Assembly: GCA_017309275.1 (NCBI GenBank)
Contig: JAFKLT010000044.1
Location: 1 to 64,000, forward strand
Length of the DNA: 64,000 nucleotides
Direction: 5' to 3'
Source: Sphingomonadales bacterium
GTDB lineage: Bacteria; Pseudomonadota; Alphaproteobacteria; Sphingomonadales; Sphingomonadaceae
Made by a program: the position numbers and the translations under genes. The notes under the pieces were generated by a model. The model was not told where the DNA came from. It saw only the letters and a list, made by a program, of their open reading frames with translations, and ran no database searches. Of this stretch, positions 18,548 to 31,984 are shown piece after piece. Position 1 is the first letter of the stretch. Each line of letters opens with the position of its first letter.

Positions 18548-18928
18548 ATGCTCCGCCGCTCGCGCCCAAGCCTTCTGACGCTGATGATGCTCTGCCTGAC
18601 GGCGGCGGCGATGCTGCTGTCCGTCGCCAACACGGCGGTCAGCCACAGCCCGGTCGCAATGCTCGCGGCCGAGGCCGAGCGGCACGCCGAGCTTGCTGCC
18701 GAGGTTGCCGATCATGGGCATTCCCATGACACCGGCGATGAGAGTGAGCGCGGCGCGGGTCATATGCACGGGCATAACCCGGCCGATCATAATCATGATC
18801 CGCCTCTCGCCACTGCGGCTCTCCGGATCGACCCGTCGGTCGTGACAGCGACCTGGACCGGTTTCGCGCCCGCGGCGCTCGACGGTCGCAGGGGGCCAAG
18901 GCTCGACCGCCCACCCGACCGCGCCTGA
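18548..18928 (+). CDS. Secreted histidine-rich small protein
   Basis: A 126-residue protein starting MLRRSRPSLLTLMMLCLTAAAMLL, a signal peptide or anchor. The mature part is His/Asp-rich (HGHSHDTGDESERGAGHMHGHN, HNHDPP), which suggests divalent-metal binding outside the inner membrane. It follows the CsoR-type sensor by 34 bp and precedes the HupE-like gene. No named family is recognised. Related-looking small secreted proteins head the other czc operons. Confidence 0.65.
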   Translation: MLRRSRPSLLTLMMLCLTAAAMLLSVANTAVSHSPVAMLAAEAERHAELAAEVADHGHSHDTGDESERGAGHMHGHNPADHNHDPPLATAALRIDPSVVTATWTGFAPAALDGRRGPRLDRPPDRA

Positions 18929-18984
18929 CTGCGAAATCGACGCCGCTTGTCGCGGCATCCATCTACGCATTTCAGGATAATTTT

Positions 18985-19716
18985 ATGATCAAGGCTCTTA
19001 CAGGGCCAGGGCGCATGGATAGTGCGCGCTGGCGATTCCTGCTGTTTTTCGTTCTCGCCGCCATGTCCTTCGCCTTCGCGACGGGTGAGGCCATGGCCCA
19101 TGCCGTCGCCGAAGGTGACAAGGGATATATCCAGGAGATCAGCGGGGTGAACATCCTCGCCTTCATGTATCTCGGCGCGAAGCATATGGTCACCGGTTAC
19201 GACCATATCCTCTTCCTCTTCGGCATCATCTTCTTCCTCTACCGGATGAAGCATATCGCGCTGTACGTCAGCCTCTTCGCGATCGGCCATTCGACGACGA
19301 TGCTGCTCGGGGTCTTCTTCGACTTCGGGATCAACAGCTACATCATCGACGCCATCATCGGCTTCTCGATCGTCTACAAGGCGCTCGACAATCTCGGCGC
19401 CTATCAGCGCTGGTTCGGCTTCCAGCCGAACACCAAGGTTGCGACGCTCATATTCGGCTTCTGCCATGGCTTCGGCCTCGCCACGAAGATCATCGAATAT
19501 GACATCTCGCCGGACGGGCTGCTGCCGAACCTGCTCGCCTTCAACGTCGGGGTCGAAATCGGCCAGCTTCTCGCGCTCGGCGCGATCCTGATCGTGATGG
19601 GCTTCTGGCGCCGGACCGACAGCTTCTGGAAGCACGCTTATACCGCGAACGTGGTCATGATGGCCGCGGGCTTCCTTCTCATCGGATATCAGCTGACCGG
19701 CTACGCGGTCTCCTAA
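18985..19716 (+). CDS. HupE/UreJ-family membrane protein
   Basis: A 243-residue integral membrane protein with a signal peptide-like start and about six spans. GYDHILFLFGIIFFLY and HSTTMLLGVFF contain the conserved HxxxD/His pattern of HupE/UreJ proteins, which are associated with Ni or other metal movement. It is followed after 15 bp by the anchor protein gene, and a strong terminator closes the unit. Direction of transport is unknown. Confidence 0.85.
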   Translation: MIKALTGPGRMDSARWRFLLFFVLAAMSFAFATGEAMAHAVAEGDKGYIQEISGVNILAFMYLGAKHMVTGYDHILFLFGIIFFLYRMKHIALYVSLFAIGHSTTMLLGVFFDFGINSYIIDAIIGFSIVYKALDNLGAYQRWFGFQPNTKVATLIFGFCHGFGLATKIIEYDISPDGLLPNLLAFNVGVEIGQLLALGAILIVMGFWRRTDSFWKHAYTANVVMMAAGFLLIGYQLTGYAVS

Positions 19717-19731
19717 TCAAGGACTTGTCTC

Positions 19732-20388
19732 ATGTATAATTCGAACATTCCCTCGAAGTCCGAGCTGCCGAGCACCGGCAAGCTCATCACCTCGACCGTC
19801 ATCGCCATGGCGACGGCGGGCGTGCTGCTCGTCACCGTTGTCCTGCCGTCCGAATATGCGATCGACCCGACCGGCGTCGGCCGCGTGCTTGGCCTGACCG
19901 AAATGGGCGAGATCAAGACGCAGCTCGCCGAGGAGGCGGCCGCAGACCGCGCCGCGGACAAGAGCGCCCAGATCGAGGCCGCGGCATCGGGCATGACGGT
20001 CGGCGAAGCCGAGGCCGCACCGGAGGATGCAGCGGCGGAGGCCGAGGGTGCGGCTCCGGCCGCCGCAGCCGGAGGACGTCAGGACGAGCTTCGCATCACG
20101 CTCGCACCGGGCGAAGGCGCCGAAGTGAAGTTGGTCATGAAGGCGGGCGGCAAGTCCAACTTCGCCTGGACCGCGGTCGGCGGCCCTGTGAACGTCGATG
20201 TCCATGGTGACGGCGGCGGCAAGTCGATCAGCTACAAGAAGGACCGCAATGTGACGCGTGACGAAGGCGTGATGACGGCCGAGTTCGACGGCAATCACGG
20301 CTGGTTCTGGCGCAACCGCGGCGATGCGCCGGTAACGGTAATCGTCAAGGCGCAGGGCGCGCACAGCGAAATGAAGCGCGCGATGTAA
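19732..20388 (+). CDS. Transmembrane anchor protein
   Basis: A 218-residue protein with one N-terminal membrane span (ITSTVIAMATAGVLLVTVVLPS), an Ala/Glu-rich periplasmic linker and a beta-rich C-terminal domain (DELRITLAPGEGAEVKLVMKAGG ... GNHGWFWRNRGDAPVTVIVKA). This type of protein is often annotated simply as a transmembrane anchor protein next to HupE genes. The C-terminal domain probably sits in the periplasm; its partner is likely the HupE-like protein. Confidence 0.8.
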   Translation: MYNSNIPSKSELPSTGKLITSTVIAMATAGVLLVTVVLPSEYAIDPTGVGRVLGLTEMGEIKTQLAEEAAADRAADKSAQIEAAASGMTVGEAEAAPEDAAAEAEGAAPAAAAGGRQDELRITLAPGEGAEVKLVMKAGGKSNFAWTAVGGPVNVDVHGDGGGKSISYKKDRNVTRDEGVMTAEFDGNHGWFWRNRGDAPVTVIVKAQGAHSEMKRAM

Positions 20389-20412
20389 GACTCGCGGAAG
20401 CGATCCATGAGG

Positions 20413-20449
20413 GGGCCGGGCCGCACACGCGACCCGGCCCTTTTCTTTT
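20413..20449 (+). terminator. Rho-independent terminator
   Basis: GGGCCGGG and CCCGGCCC form an 8-bp GC stem with a 12-nt loop, followed by TTTTCTTTT. It lies 25 bp after the anchor protein stop and ends the sensor, His-rich, HupE, anchor transcript. Confidence 0.9.
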
Positions 20450-20486
20450 GCGTTTGGCGCCGGGCATCAGCCCGCGGGCGCGGGGA

Positions 20487-21314
20487 TTACGGCCGGATCG
20501 CGTCCGGCTTTCGCCAGGCGGCGCTGAAGCTTGATCCGACCATGCCGACGGACAGACCCAGCGGTGCCGCGAGGCGAGCGAGCCATCGCGCGGCTCGAAG
20601 TTTCGCGGGCGATTGTCCCATCGCTTTGCGCGCCGCGCACCAGCGTGCGCCCCTGTCGGCGCGGTCGAGATTTTCATAGTCGGTGAAGGCGCGGACGAGG
20701 CGAAGCGGATTGAGGCCGCGCTGAAACTCTGACGTGCGTCCCGGCAGTTTGCGATCGACCCATCGCGGCCAATAATTGACGAACCAGCGTCCCGAATGAA
20801 CCTCGCGCGGCGCTAGGCGGCTCGCCGTTCCCGACACGAGCAAGAGCCCGCCCGGGCGCAGCAGCCGCCGCAGCTCCAGCAGAATATCCGCCAACTCCTC
20901 GCCCCGCACATATTCGAGGACGCTGATGGCGAGGACGATGTCGAAACTTTCGTCGGGAAAGGGAATGTGCCGCGTGTCGGGCATATGGCGAAGGTCCATG
21001 GCCGCGCCGGCACCATATCGTTCGGCGTTGAGCCTTGCGAGCGCGATGGCCTCTTCATCGACGTCGATCGCGGTGACCGCGGCTCCCATCGTCGCGGCAA
21101 CGATCGCGCTTGCGCCATAATTGCAGCCGAACTCGAGAAGGCTCTGCCCTTCAATGTCCCCGGCATAGGCGGCGAGGAGATGCCGGATTTCCTGCGCGGC
21201 GACGGAAACATAGCCTCCCACCCATTTGCTATCCGGATCGAGGCCGAGCGCCTTTGCCTGTTGCCTGAAACGGTGGTCGGCTGCGGTATCCGTGATGCCG
21301 GGGTCGGTCCACAT
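20487..21314 (-). CDS. Class I SAM-dependent methyltransferase
   Basis: A 275-residue Rossmann methyltransferase. Motif I is LLEFGCNYGASAIVAATMGAAV, followed by TAIDVDEEAIALARLNAERYG and LRRLLRPGGLLLVSGT. It follows the CDF gene by 5 bp in the second czc operon. The substrate is unknown; the family contains many small-molecule methylators. The frame continues upstream without a good start, so ATG at 21314 is chosen. Confidence 0.85.
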   Translation of the reverse strand: MWTDPGITDTAADHRFRQQAKALGLDPDSKWVGGYVSVAAQEIRHLLAAYAGDIEGQSLLEFGCNYGASAIVAATMGAAVTAIDVDEEAIALARLNAERYGAGAAMDLRHMPDTRHIPFPDESFDIVLAISVLEYVRGEELADILLELRRLLRPGGLLLVSGTASRLAPREVHSGRWFVNYWPRWVDRKLPGRTSEFQRGLNPLRLVRAFTDYENLDRADRGARWCAARKAMGQSPAKLRAARWLARLAAPLGLSVGMVGSSFSAAWRKPDAIRP

Positions 21315-21319
21315 CGAGG

Positions 21320-21928
21320 TCAATCCTCGCCGCTCGCCGGTTTGCGCGCCTCCGCGCGCGCGTCGCGCAGGATCTCGATGCCGCCCTTGATGGCGATCAG
21401 CGCGGTCGCGAACCCGACGAGAAGATCGGGCCAGTTCGTCCCGAGCCACCAGACGAGGACACCCGCGATCAGGATGCCGCCGTTCGAAATGAAATCGTTG
21501 AAGCTGAAGGTGGTCGCGGCGCGCAGGTTGACGTCTGGCTTCTGAATCCGCTGGAGCAGCTTCAGGCAGATATAGTTCACGACTGCGGCGACCGCCGACA
21601 TGATCATCATCGTCTGGCCGATCGGTTCGCTCCCCTGGAGATAGCGGCGCCCGACGTCGAAGAGAACGCCGGCGGCAAAGATGAGCAGCATGATGCCCGA
21701 TGCCGTGGCGGCGCGGGTCTTCCACAACAGGCCATGGCGGAGCGCCACGAGGCTTAGCGCATAGACGGCGGCGTCGGAGAGATTGTCGAGGCCGTTGGCG
21801 ATGAGCGCGCTCGAATCGCCGATAGCGCCCGTGACGAGAAAGGCGGCGGCGATCGCGGCGTTGAGCAGAAGGACGATCCAGAGGGTGCGTCGTTCGAGGT
21901 CGGCGTTCGCCTGGCTGTTCGTCATCAC
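21320..21928 (-). CDS. Small cation-diffusion-facilitator-like transporter
   Basis: A 202-residue CDF-type membrane protein with about six spans and no C-terminal cytoplasmic domain. The metal site normally built from HxxxD in helices 2 and 5 is altered: helix 2 reads DNLSD (DxxxD) and helix 5 reads DFISN (DxxxN). This matches a short CDF subgroup found in metal-resistance operons, with changed metal preference possible. It lies between czcA (copy 2) and the methyltransferase on the same strand. Confidence 0.82.
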   Translation of the reverse strand: MMTNSQANADLERRTLWIVLLLNAAIAAAFLVTGAIGDSSALIANGLDNLSDAAVYALSLVALRHGLLWKTRAATASGIMLLIFAAGVLFDVGRRYLQGSEPIGQTMMIMSAVAAVVNYICLKLLQRIQKPDVNLRAATTFSFNDFISNGGILIAGVLVWWLGTNWPDLLVGFATALIAIKGGIEILRDARAEARKPASGED

Positions 21929-21960
21929 CGTTTCCTTCCTTCGCTCTTCCTGAAGAAGGA

Positions 21961-21983
21961 GCGGAACCTCGACGAGGTTCCGC
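21961..21983 (-). terminator. Perfect stem-loop between czcA copy 2 and the CDF gene
   Basis: GCGGAACCTC and GAGGTTCCGC form a perfect 10-bp stem with a 3-nt loop. On the minus transcript it is followed by TCCTTCTTC, a weak U-tract. It sits inside what looks like one operon, so it may be a partial terminator that lowers expression of the CDF and methyltransferase genes. Confidence 0.6.
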
Positions 21984-22040
21984 CCAGTATGTCCCGTTGC
22001 CGCCTTCGTCGGGGGAGCGTCGCGGCGGCAACGGGGGGTT

Positions 22041-26456
<4,416 letters not shown>

Positions 26457-26460
<4 letters not shown>

Positions 26461-27692
26461 GGATTTGTCTCCGCAAGGTTGGCGGTGTCGAACCGGCCGG
26501 TGAGGCGATCGATTTCCGCGAGCAGGTCGCGGTAGTTCGTCATGGCCTCGGCCCATTGGCCCTGGATCTGGATGATGACGTCGGCGGCGTCCTGGACGTC
26601 GCTGAAGCGGAAGCCGCCGCGCCCATAGCCTTCGCGCACCTGAGCGAGCGTCTTCACCGCTTTCGGATAGACGTCGTTCATGATGCCCTCGGCGCGGACG
26701 CGCGCCGCATCGGCATCGGCCCGCAGCGAAGCCAGCCGCCGCAACCGGTCGAGCCGGTTCGCTTCTGACTGAAATTCGAGCTGTTGCCGTTCGGCCTGCG
26801 CCCGCGCGATATTGCCCTGGTTGCGGTCGAAGCGCCCGATCGGGATCGAAATCCCGCCGACGAGCGCGACGTCGTTCGTATCACGGAGGAAGCGCGTGCC
26901 TCCCGAGACCGTGACATCCTGTACGGCGCGGCTTTTCTCGACCACGACCCTTGCCCGGGCCTGGTCGACGGCGGCATCGAACACCGCGGCATCGGCCTCG
27001 GCGAGCGCCGGATCGCGCGGGTCGGGCTTCTCGATGCCTTCGGCGACCGTCAGATTTTCGACCGTACCGCCCCAGAAGGAGACGAGCAGCGCGCGCGCCG
27101 ACTGGCGTTTCGCCACCGCCTCTTTCAGGGCAAGCTCGGCCTCGGTGATACGGGCATCCGCGCGCGTCTCGACGAAGAGCGGATCCTTGTACCCGCGCAC
27201 GCGGCGGACGGCTTCGGACCGCATTTCCTTCTCGAGCTTGACGCGGTCCTCACCGATCCAGACGAGCTGCTCGGCGATCTGCACGTCGATATAGGCGCGC
27301 TGCACTTGCTGCGCGATGTCGAGCCGCACGACCCGCCATTGCGCTTCGGCCAGCACGACGCCGCGCTCGGCATAAGCCATGCGCGCCTCTCGCTTGCCGC
27401 CCCGTTCGAGCGGCTGCGCATAGGTGACGGTCAGCTCCGACTGCCGGAACAGGCCATAGCCTCCGGTTCCGGCGGCGTTTTCCATGTCGACGGACACGGT
27501 CGGATTGGGCCGGACCCGGGCCTGCAACTGGTCGGCGCGCGCGGCGTCGACCCCCGCTTCGCCCGCTCTAAGCTCGGGGGAAGCGGCAATGGCCCGCCCG
27601 ACCGCCTGGTCGAGCGTTAGCGGCTGAGCCCAAAGGGACTCCGCCAGCAGCGCAGCCCCGGCCAACAGGGCGGCGCGCATATGGATATGCAT
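26457..27692 (-). CDS. czcC: CzcC-type outer-membrane efflux protein, copy 2
   Basis: A 411-residue TolC-family protein with a signal peptide ending near ESLWAQ and the repeat segments PNPTVSVDMENAAGTGGYG and FDRNQGNIARAQAERQQL. It is the outer channel of the second RND system, coupled to czcB by ATGA. It is preceded by a short secreted protein and the interrupted DUF3703 gene. Confidence 0.92.
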
Positions 27693-27756
27693 AAATTCTC
27701 ACTCCTGAACGAGACGACTGAGCGCAGGCCGGAAAGGGCCGCGCGGCAGGCGTGGT

Positions 27757-28095
27757 TCAGGCGAGGGGAGGGTTCAGGGGTGGCGCGAGGGCGCGCGAAG
27801 CAAGGCGCGTCGCGGGCCGGGTATAGTGGAGACCGCCCGAAAAACAGCGCAGGTCGCCATGACCCGAAAGCGCCTGGTCCGGCGCCACCGGGCAATTATG
27901 GTGACTGCCGTGGAGATCCGCATCCTGCTGGCCGCCCGAGGCGTCGCCGCCCTGGATATGGCCAGGTTCGTCGATCAGAAGATGGTGGGCGTCGCCCGCA
28001 TGATGGGTGAGCGCAGCGTCCGCCGGCGCAGCAACGTGCAGCCCGCTGAGCAGCAGGACAATCACGAGCAGCAGGCGGAGAGGAGCGCCGGACAT
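27757..28095 (-). CDS. Secreted His-containing small protein at head of czc operon 2
   Basis: A 112-residue protein from ATG 28095 (MSGAPLRLLLVIVLLLSGLHVAAPADA), with a signal peptide and His pairs after cleavage (LTHHAGDAHHLLIDEPGHIQ, DADLHGSHHNC). No named family recognised. It lies 44 bp after the DUF3703 gene and 64 bp before czcC. The in-frame start at 28137 would add 14 residues before the signal peptide and is less likely. Confidence 0.65.
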   Translation of the reverse strand: MSGAPLRLLLVIVLLLSGLHVAAPADAALTHHAGDAHHLLIDEPGHIQGGDASGGQQDADLHGSHHNCPVAPDQALSGHGDLRCFSGGLHYTRPATRLASRALAPPLNPPLA

Positions 28096-28139
28096 GGGCG
28101 CGCCCCTATCAGCGAACGGTCCGAACCGAAACCCCAAAA

Positions 28140-28553
28140 TCAGGACGGGTCCGATTGCGGCGCTTTCGAAAGAGCCTGCCGCGCCTCTTCAATGCGAAGC
28201 GCAAGCGCACCTGGGACCGGCATGGGCCGAAAGGCGCTCACGCTCGCGCGGCCGCTGTTGCCCGCTGGAAGGCGGCCGGTCAGCGACCCCAGCGGAACGA
28301 GGAGGAGCCGCAGCGCCTGCCCGGCACCCTCCCGCCAGTTTCGCTGCGCGATCGCATAGCCCAGCATATGCCAATGCGATGCGAGGTGCGGAAGCATATA
28401 GGGCTGGCTCAGAATATGCTCCCATTCCAGCGCGCGCCACGCGGCCGCTTAATCGCCGAGTCGTCTTGCGTCTCGAAAAGCGGCCATTTGCTCGGTCAAC
28501 AGCGGCGCGGCCGCGGACCATGGCAGGACATCGGACGTCGGATTGGTCGACAT
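28140..28553 (-). pseudogene. DUF3703 gene interrupted by an in-frame stop
   Basis: Reading from ATG 28553 (behind a GA-rich ribosome site) gives MSTNPTSDVLPWSAAA ... AAFRDARRLGD, then a TAA at codon 35 (28449-28451), then in the same frame AAAWRALEWEHILSQPYMLPHLASHWHML and the family ending ASVSAFRPMPVPG. The two halves together match DUF3703, a family seen in metal-resistance operons with MerR-type control. A single-base change would restore the frame. It is the first gene of the second czc operon. A sequencing error or reinitiation at the ATG at 28397 is possible. Confidence 0.8.
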
Positions 28554-28587
28554 TTCGGCTCCCCTCTTCCTCGCGATCCCCTTTTGC

Positions 28588-28611
28588 ACCCTGTAGTAGA
28601 TACAGGGTCAA
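28588..28611 (-). promoter_or_regulatory. MerR-type promoter/operator
   Basis: On the minus strand a -35 box TTGACC (28606-28611) runs into a perfect inverted repeat, ACCCTGTA and TACAGGGT around 5 bp (28588-28608). A dyad lying in an elongated spacer right after the -35 is the hallmark of MerR-family promoters (CadR, ZntR, PbrR). The -10 is weak. It drives the DUF3703 and czc copy 2 operon. No MerR gene is seen on the divergent side. Confidence 0.8.
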
Positions 28612-28966
28612 GCCCTCCGGTTGCGGCGCGAAACGGAGCCCGGAATTGCTCCAACCGCAACGGCGCGCCTGCGCATTGCCTTGCAGATGACAGCGGGCCT
28701 TGAAGCGTAATGAGACTATATCGGCACGATTGCGAATAGAATGGGATATTAAAATCGTCAAATTCTTCTTTTACTGGTTCCGGTAGTTCGAAGAGTTATT
28801 GATGCATCGCAGGGATTGTTGGAACTGTATGTCGATCATCACTTATGCCACTGACGCCATGTAACACTATTACAGGGTCCGTTCGAGCCCTTTGGTGGAT
28901 GAGCCGAAGTCGATTGACAATCTTCTTCTTTCCTTTCGGTCGTCTCGATGCTAGGGGGCGGTTCCA

Positions 28967-29329
28967 ATGCGGCGGATGATCCTCCTTTTCTTGACCCTTC
29001 TCCTTGCATCCGGGACGGTTGTCGGGTCGCTCGCGCATGCCACCGAAGATCGTGCGGAGAAGACATCTCTGATCGCCGCGCTGGACGCGGGCTGCCTCTC
29101 CGAACAGGCAACCGAGCTCGCCGAAAGCGACAAGGAGAAATCCTCGTCGGGCGAGCAGCAGAAATTCCCGTCCGCACCGCATGGCTGTCACGGCCATCAT
29201 TCGGGCGTACCCGCCGAAGCGCTGATCGCTTCGACCGAAGAGCCGTGCAGCCAGTCGCACGCGCGCATCCTGGCGGCCGCCTTGCCGCCGGTCGCCTATA
29301 TCGGGACATTCCGCCCTCCAATCGCCTGA
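28967..29329 (+). CDS. Secreted Cys/His-containing small protein at head of czc operon 3
   Basis: A 120-residue protein with a signal peptide (MRRMILLFLTLLLASGTVVGSLAHA) and a mature part with HGCHGHH and CSQSHARI. No named family. It is preceded by 260 bp of AT-richer non-coding DNA, which includes a second TACAGGGT half-site (28871-28878). It reads into czcC copy 3. It resembles the other two small secreted proteins in layout but not closely in sequence. Confidence 0.65.
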   Translation: MRRMILLFLTLLLASGTVVGSLAHATEDRAEKTSLIAALDAGCLSEQATELAESDKEKSSSGEQQKFPSAPHGCHGHHSGVPAEALIASTEEPCSQSHARILAAALPPVAYIGTFRPPIA

Positions 29330-29394
29330 CGCTCTAGGTCTGTGCGCCCTTTTCGTGCGCGCCTCTCCCTGGAAACGTCAGGAGTCTCATTTTC

Positions 29395-30702
29395 ATGAAA
29401 TCCATAGTTGTCGCCGCGGCTCTCGCGGCGCTCGTTGCAGGCGCAAATGCCGCGCCCGCCGCTGCCCAGTCGGCAGGGGCGGAGCTGGTCGGCCCGCCTT
29501 CATCCACCGGCGAGGCGGTCCGCACCGGCCCGCTTCCCGCCCGATTGTCCCTTGCCCAGGCGATGGAGGAAGCCGACGCGCGTTCGCCGCGCGTGGTTGC
29601 CGCCGCCGCCGAAGTGGAGGCCGCGCGCGGTCGCCAGCGCCAGGCGGGCTATCGCTACAATCCGACGCTCAATGTCGATGTCGAGAATTTCGCGGGCACC
29701 GGACCCTATTCGGGGCTAAACGGCCTCGAAACGACGGTCTCGGTCAATCAGCGGCTCGACATCGGGGGCCGGCGCCGCGCGCGCATGACGCTCGCCGATG
29801 CCGAGTTTCTCGCGGCCCAGTACCGGCTCGAGATTGCCCGCGCCGACCTGGCCTTCGAGGTCCGGAACCAGTTCGCGACCGCGCTCGCCGCGCGCGACGG
29901 CCTCACGCTCGCCCGCGAGAATGAAGCCCGCGCGCGTGAACTCGTCCGCGTCGCCCAAGCCATGGTCGACACCGGCAACGAGCCGCCGCTCCGCGCCTTC
30001 CGCGCGAATGCGGCGCTCGTCCAGGCAACGGCCGAGCTCCGAACCGCAGAGGCCGAGGAAAGGACCGCCCGCCGTTCGCTGGCAGCACTCCTCGGAAGCT
30101 CGGTTCCGCCTGCCGAGCTGATCGAAGGCGATTTGTGGGTTGCACCGGTCACGGTGGACTCGCTGGCAACGCTCGATGTCCGCCTCGCGGAAACCGAGAA
30201 GCTGATCGCCGAGGCACGGCTCCAGGGGCAGCGCGCCGACGGGCGTCTCGATCCGTCGGTCGGCTTCGGTGTCCGGCAGCTTCGCGATACCGGCGACCGG
30301 GCGCTCATCGCCAATGTCTCGGTCCCGCTCCCCGTCTTCGACCGCAACCGCGGCAATATCTCGGCTGCCAAGTCCGATGTCGCCGCCGCGATCGCCCGGC
30401 GCGAGAATGCCGTGGTCAATGCCGAGGCGGAAATCGCCAATGCACAGGCCGAACTCGAAGCCGCCGAGGCGCGCCTTGCGGCGCTCGAAGGCAGCGGCAT
30501 CGAGCAGGCCCGCGAGGGCGTGCGGCTTGCCGAGCTCAGCTACCGCGCCGGCAAGTCGACGCTCGTCGAGCTGATCGACGCGCAGCAGGCCTATGCCGCG
30601 ACCCAGGCCGAGCTGATCGCAGCCCGGCAGGCCCGCGCCGAAGCCCGAGCGATCCTTTCCCGCCAGGCCGCGGCCGACGGCGACGCGGATCACCAGCCAT
30701 GA
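29395..30702 (+). CDS. czcC: CzcC-type outer-membrane efflux protein, copy 3
   Basis: A 435-residue TolC-family protein with a signal peptide (AAPAAAQS) and conserved segments YNPTLNVDVENFAGTGPY and FDRNRGNISAAKSD. A CAGGAG ribosome site precedes the ATG. It is the outer channel of the third RND system, whose order C, B, A, DUF190 matches the first. Confidence 0.93.
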   Translation: MKSIVVAAALAALVAGANAAPAAAQSAGAELVGPPSSTGEAVRTGPLPARLSLAQAMEEADARSPRVVAAAAEVEAARGRQRQAGYRYNPTLNVDVENFAGTGPYSGLNGLETTVSVNQRLDIGGRRRARMTLADAEFLAAQYRLEIARADLAFEVRNQFATALAARDGLTLARENEARARELVRVAQAMVDTGNEPPLRAFRANAALVQATAELRTAEAEERTARRSLAALLGSSVPPAELIEGDLWVAPVTVDSLATLDVRLAETEKLIAEARLQGQRADGRLDPSVGFGVRQLRDTGDRALIANVSVPLPVFDRNRGNISAAKSDVAAAIARRENAVVNAEAEIANAQAELEAAEARLAALEGSGIEQAREGVRLAELSYRAGKSTLVELIDAQQAYAATQAELIAARQARAEARAILSRQAAADGDADHQP

Positions 30703-30811
30703 TCGCGCCGGTCCCATCAAGCAGCGGGGCCGAACGCCCCGCCATTCACATCAGTCAACAGGGGGGCGCTGCCGGTCGGCGCGCGAACCGCATCAACAGC
30801 GGAGACAGAAT

Positions 30812-31981
30812 ATGATCACCAAGGACAAGCGCCTTCTCGGCACTGTCGCGGGCGCCATGGCGCTCGCCGCCGTCACGGGCTTCGGCGTCGCGCGCTGTAC
30901 CGCCGATCCGGCGCCCGCCCCGGCGGCCGAAGGCGGCGAGGAAGCGGCGAGTGAAGCCTTGCCCAGCAGCCTCGTCATCTCGCCCGAGAAGATCCAGGCG
31001 GCGGAGATCAGCGTCGAGACGATCAACGCGGGCGGACTCGGCTCCGAAATCATCTCGCAGGCGACCGTCACCGCCGCGCCGAGCGGCGAGGCAATCGTCA
31101 CGGCACGCGCGGGCGGCGCGGTGACCCGGCTGTTCAAGCGGCTCGGCGATCCGGTTCGCGCCGGCGAGACGATCGCAATCGTCCAGAGCCGCGACGCCGC
31201 GCAGATCGCGGCAGAACGGGTCGCGGCCGATGCACGCTCGACGCTCGCGCAGAAGAATCTCCAGCGCGAGAAGACCTTGCTCGACCAGCGCGTGTCGGCG
31301 CGCGTGGATTATGAGCGGGCGCAGGCCGAAGCGGCAGCCGCCGCGGCGGAGGCGCAGCGCGCCCGCGCCGCAGCGAATGCAGCGCAGGTAACGCGCGACG
31401 GCAGCAGCGTGGTCGTCGCGAGCCCGATCTCGGGGCGCATTACCGCCGAAAGCGCCAGCCTCGGCGCCTTCGTCCAGCCCGAGACCGAATTGTTCCGCGT
31501 CGCCGATCCCTCGCAGGTCCAGATCGAGGCTGCCGTCGGTCCCGCCGACGCGCAGCGCCTGAGCTCGGGGGACCGGGCGATCATCGAACTGCCCGACGGC
31601 CGGACGATCGACGCGCGCGTGCGCGCCGTGACCCCGGGCCTCTCCGGCGACACGCGGTCGGCGACCGCCGTCCTCGATGTGCCGGGGTCGCTCCAGCCGG
31701 GCCTCGCGGTCCGGGTGCGTTTGCTGCCGAGCCGGGGCGGCGAGACGGGCGGTCCCGCCCGGATCGTGATCGCGGACGAGGCGCTGCAGACGCTCGAAGG
31801 CCGCGACGTGGTCTTCGTGCGGACGAACAATGGCTTCCGCGCCCAGCAGGTCACCGTCGGCCAGCGCAGCGCCGGCCGGGTCGAGATCCTGTCGGGGCTG
31901 AAGCCCGGCCAGATCGTCGCGACCAAGAACGCATTCCTGCTCAAGGCCGAACTCGGCAAGGGCGCGGGCGAGGAGGAATAG
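30812..31981 (+). CDS. czcB: CzcB-type RND periplasmic adaptor, copy 3
   Basis: A 389-residue membrane-fusion protein: N-terminal anchor with a Cys (GVARCTADPAP), lipoyl domain (ARAGGAVTRLFKRLGDPVRAGETIAIVQSRDA), Ala-rich coiled coil and beta-barrel (VFVRTNNGFRAQQVTVGQRSAG). It aligns along its length with copy 1. A 109-bp gap separates it from czcC, unlike the overlapping genes in operon 1. Confidence 0.93.
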   Translation: MITKDKRLLGTVAGAMALAAVTGFGVARCTADPAPAPAAEGGEEAASEALPSSLVISPEKIQAAEISVETINAGGLGSEIISQATVTAAPSGEAIVTARAGGAVTRLFKRLGDPVRAGETIAIVQSRDAAQIAAERVAADARSTLAQKNLQREKTLLDQRVSARVDYERAQAEAAAAAAEAQRARAAANAAQVTRDGSSVVVASPISGRITAESASLGAFVQPETELFRVADPSQVQIEAAVGPADAQRLSSGDRAIIELPDGRTIDARVRAVTPGLSGDTRSATAVLDVPGSLQPGLAVRVRLLPSRGGETGGPARIVIADEALQTLEGRDVVFVRTNNGFRAQQVTVGQRSAGRVEILSGLKPGQIVATKNAFLLKAELGKGAGEEE

Positions 31982-31984
31982 ACC

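Noticed and set aside
28155-28703. Open frame of 182 codons on the plus strand
   Set aside because: Antisense to the DUF3703 gene, whose family signature is on the other strand.
28612-28710. Possible merR gene remnant divergent from the MerR-type operator
   Set aside because: The plus-strand frame ending LRRETEPGIAPTATARLRIAL has no MerR HTH and no start; not supportable.
28914-28942. TTGACA as -35 of a promoter for czc operon 3
   Set aside because: No acceptable -10 at 16-18 bp spacing.
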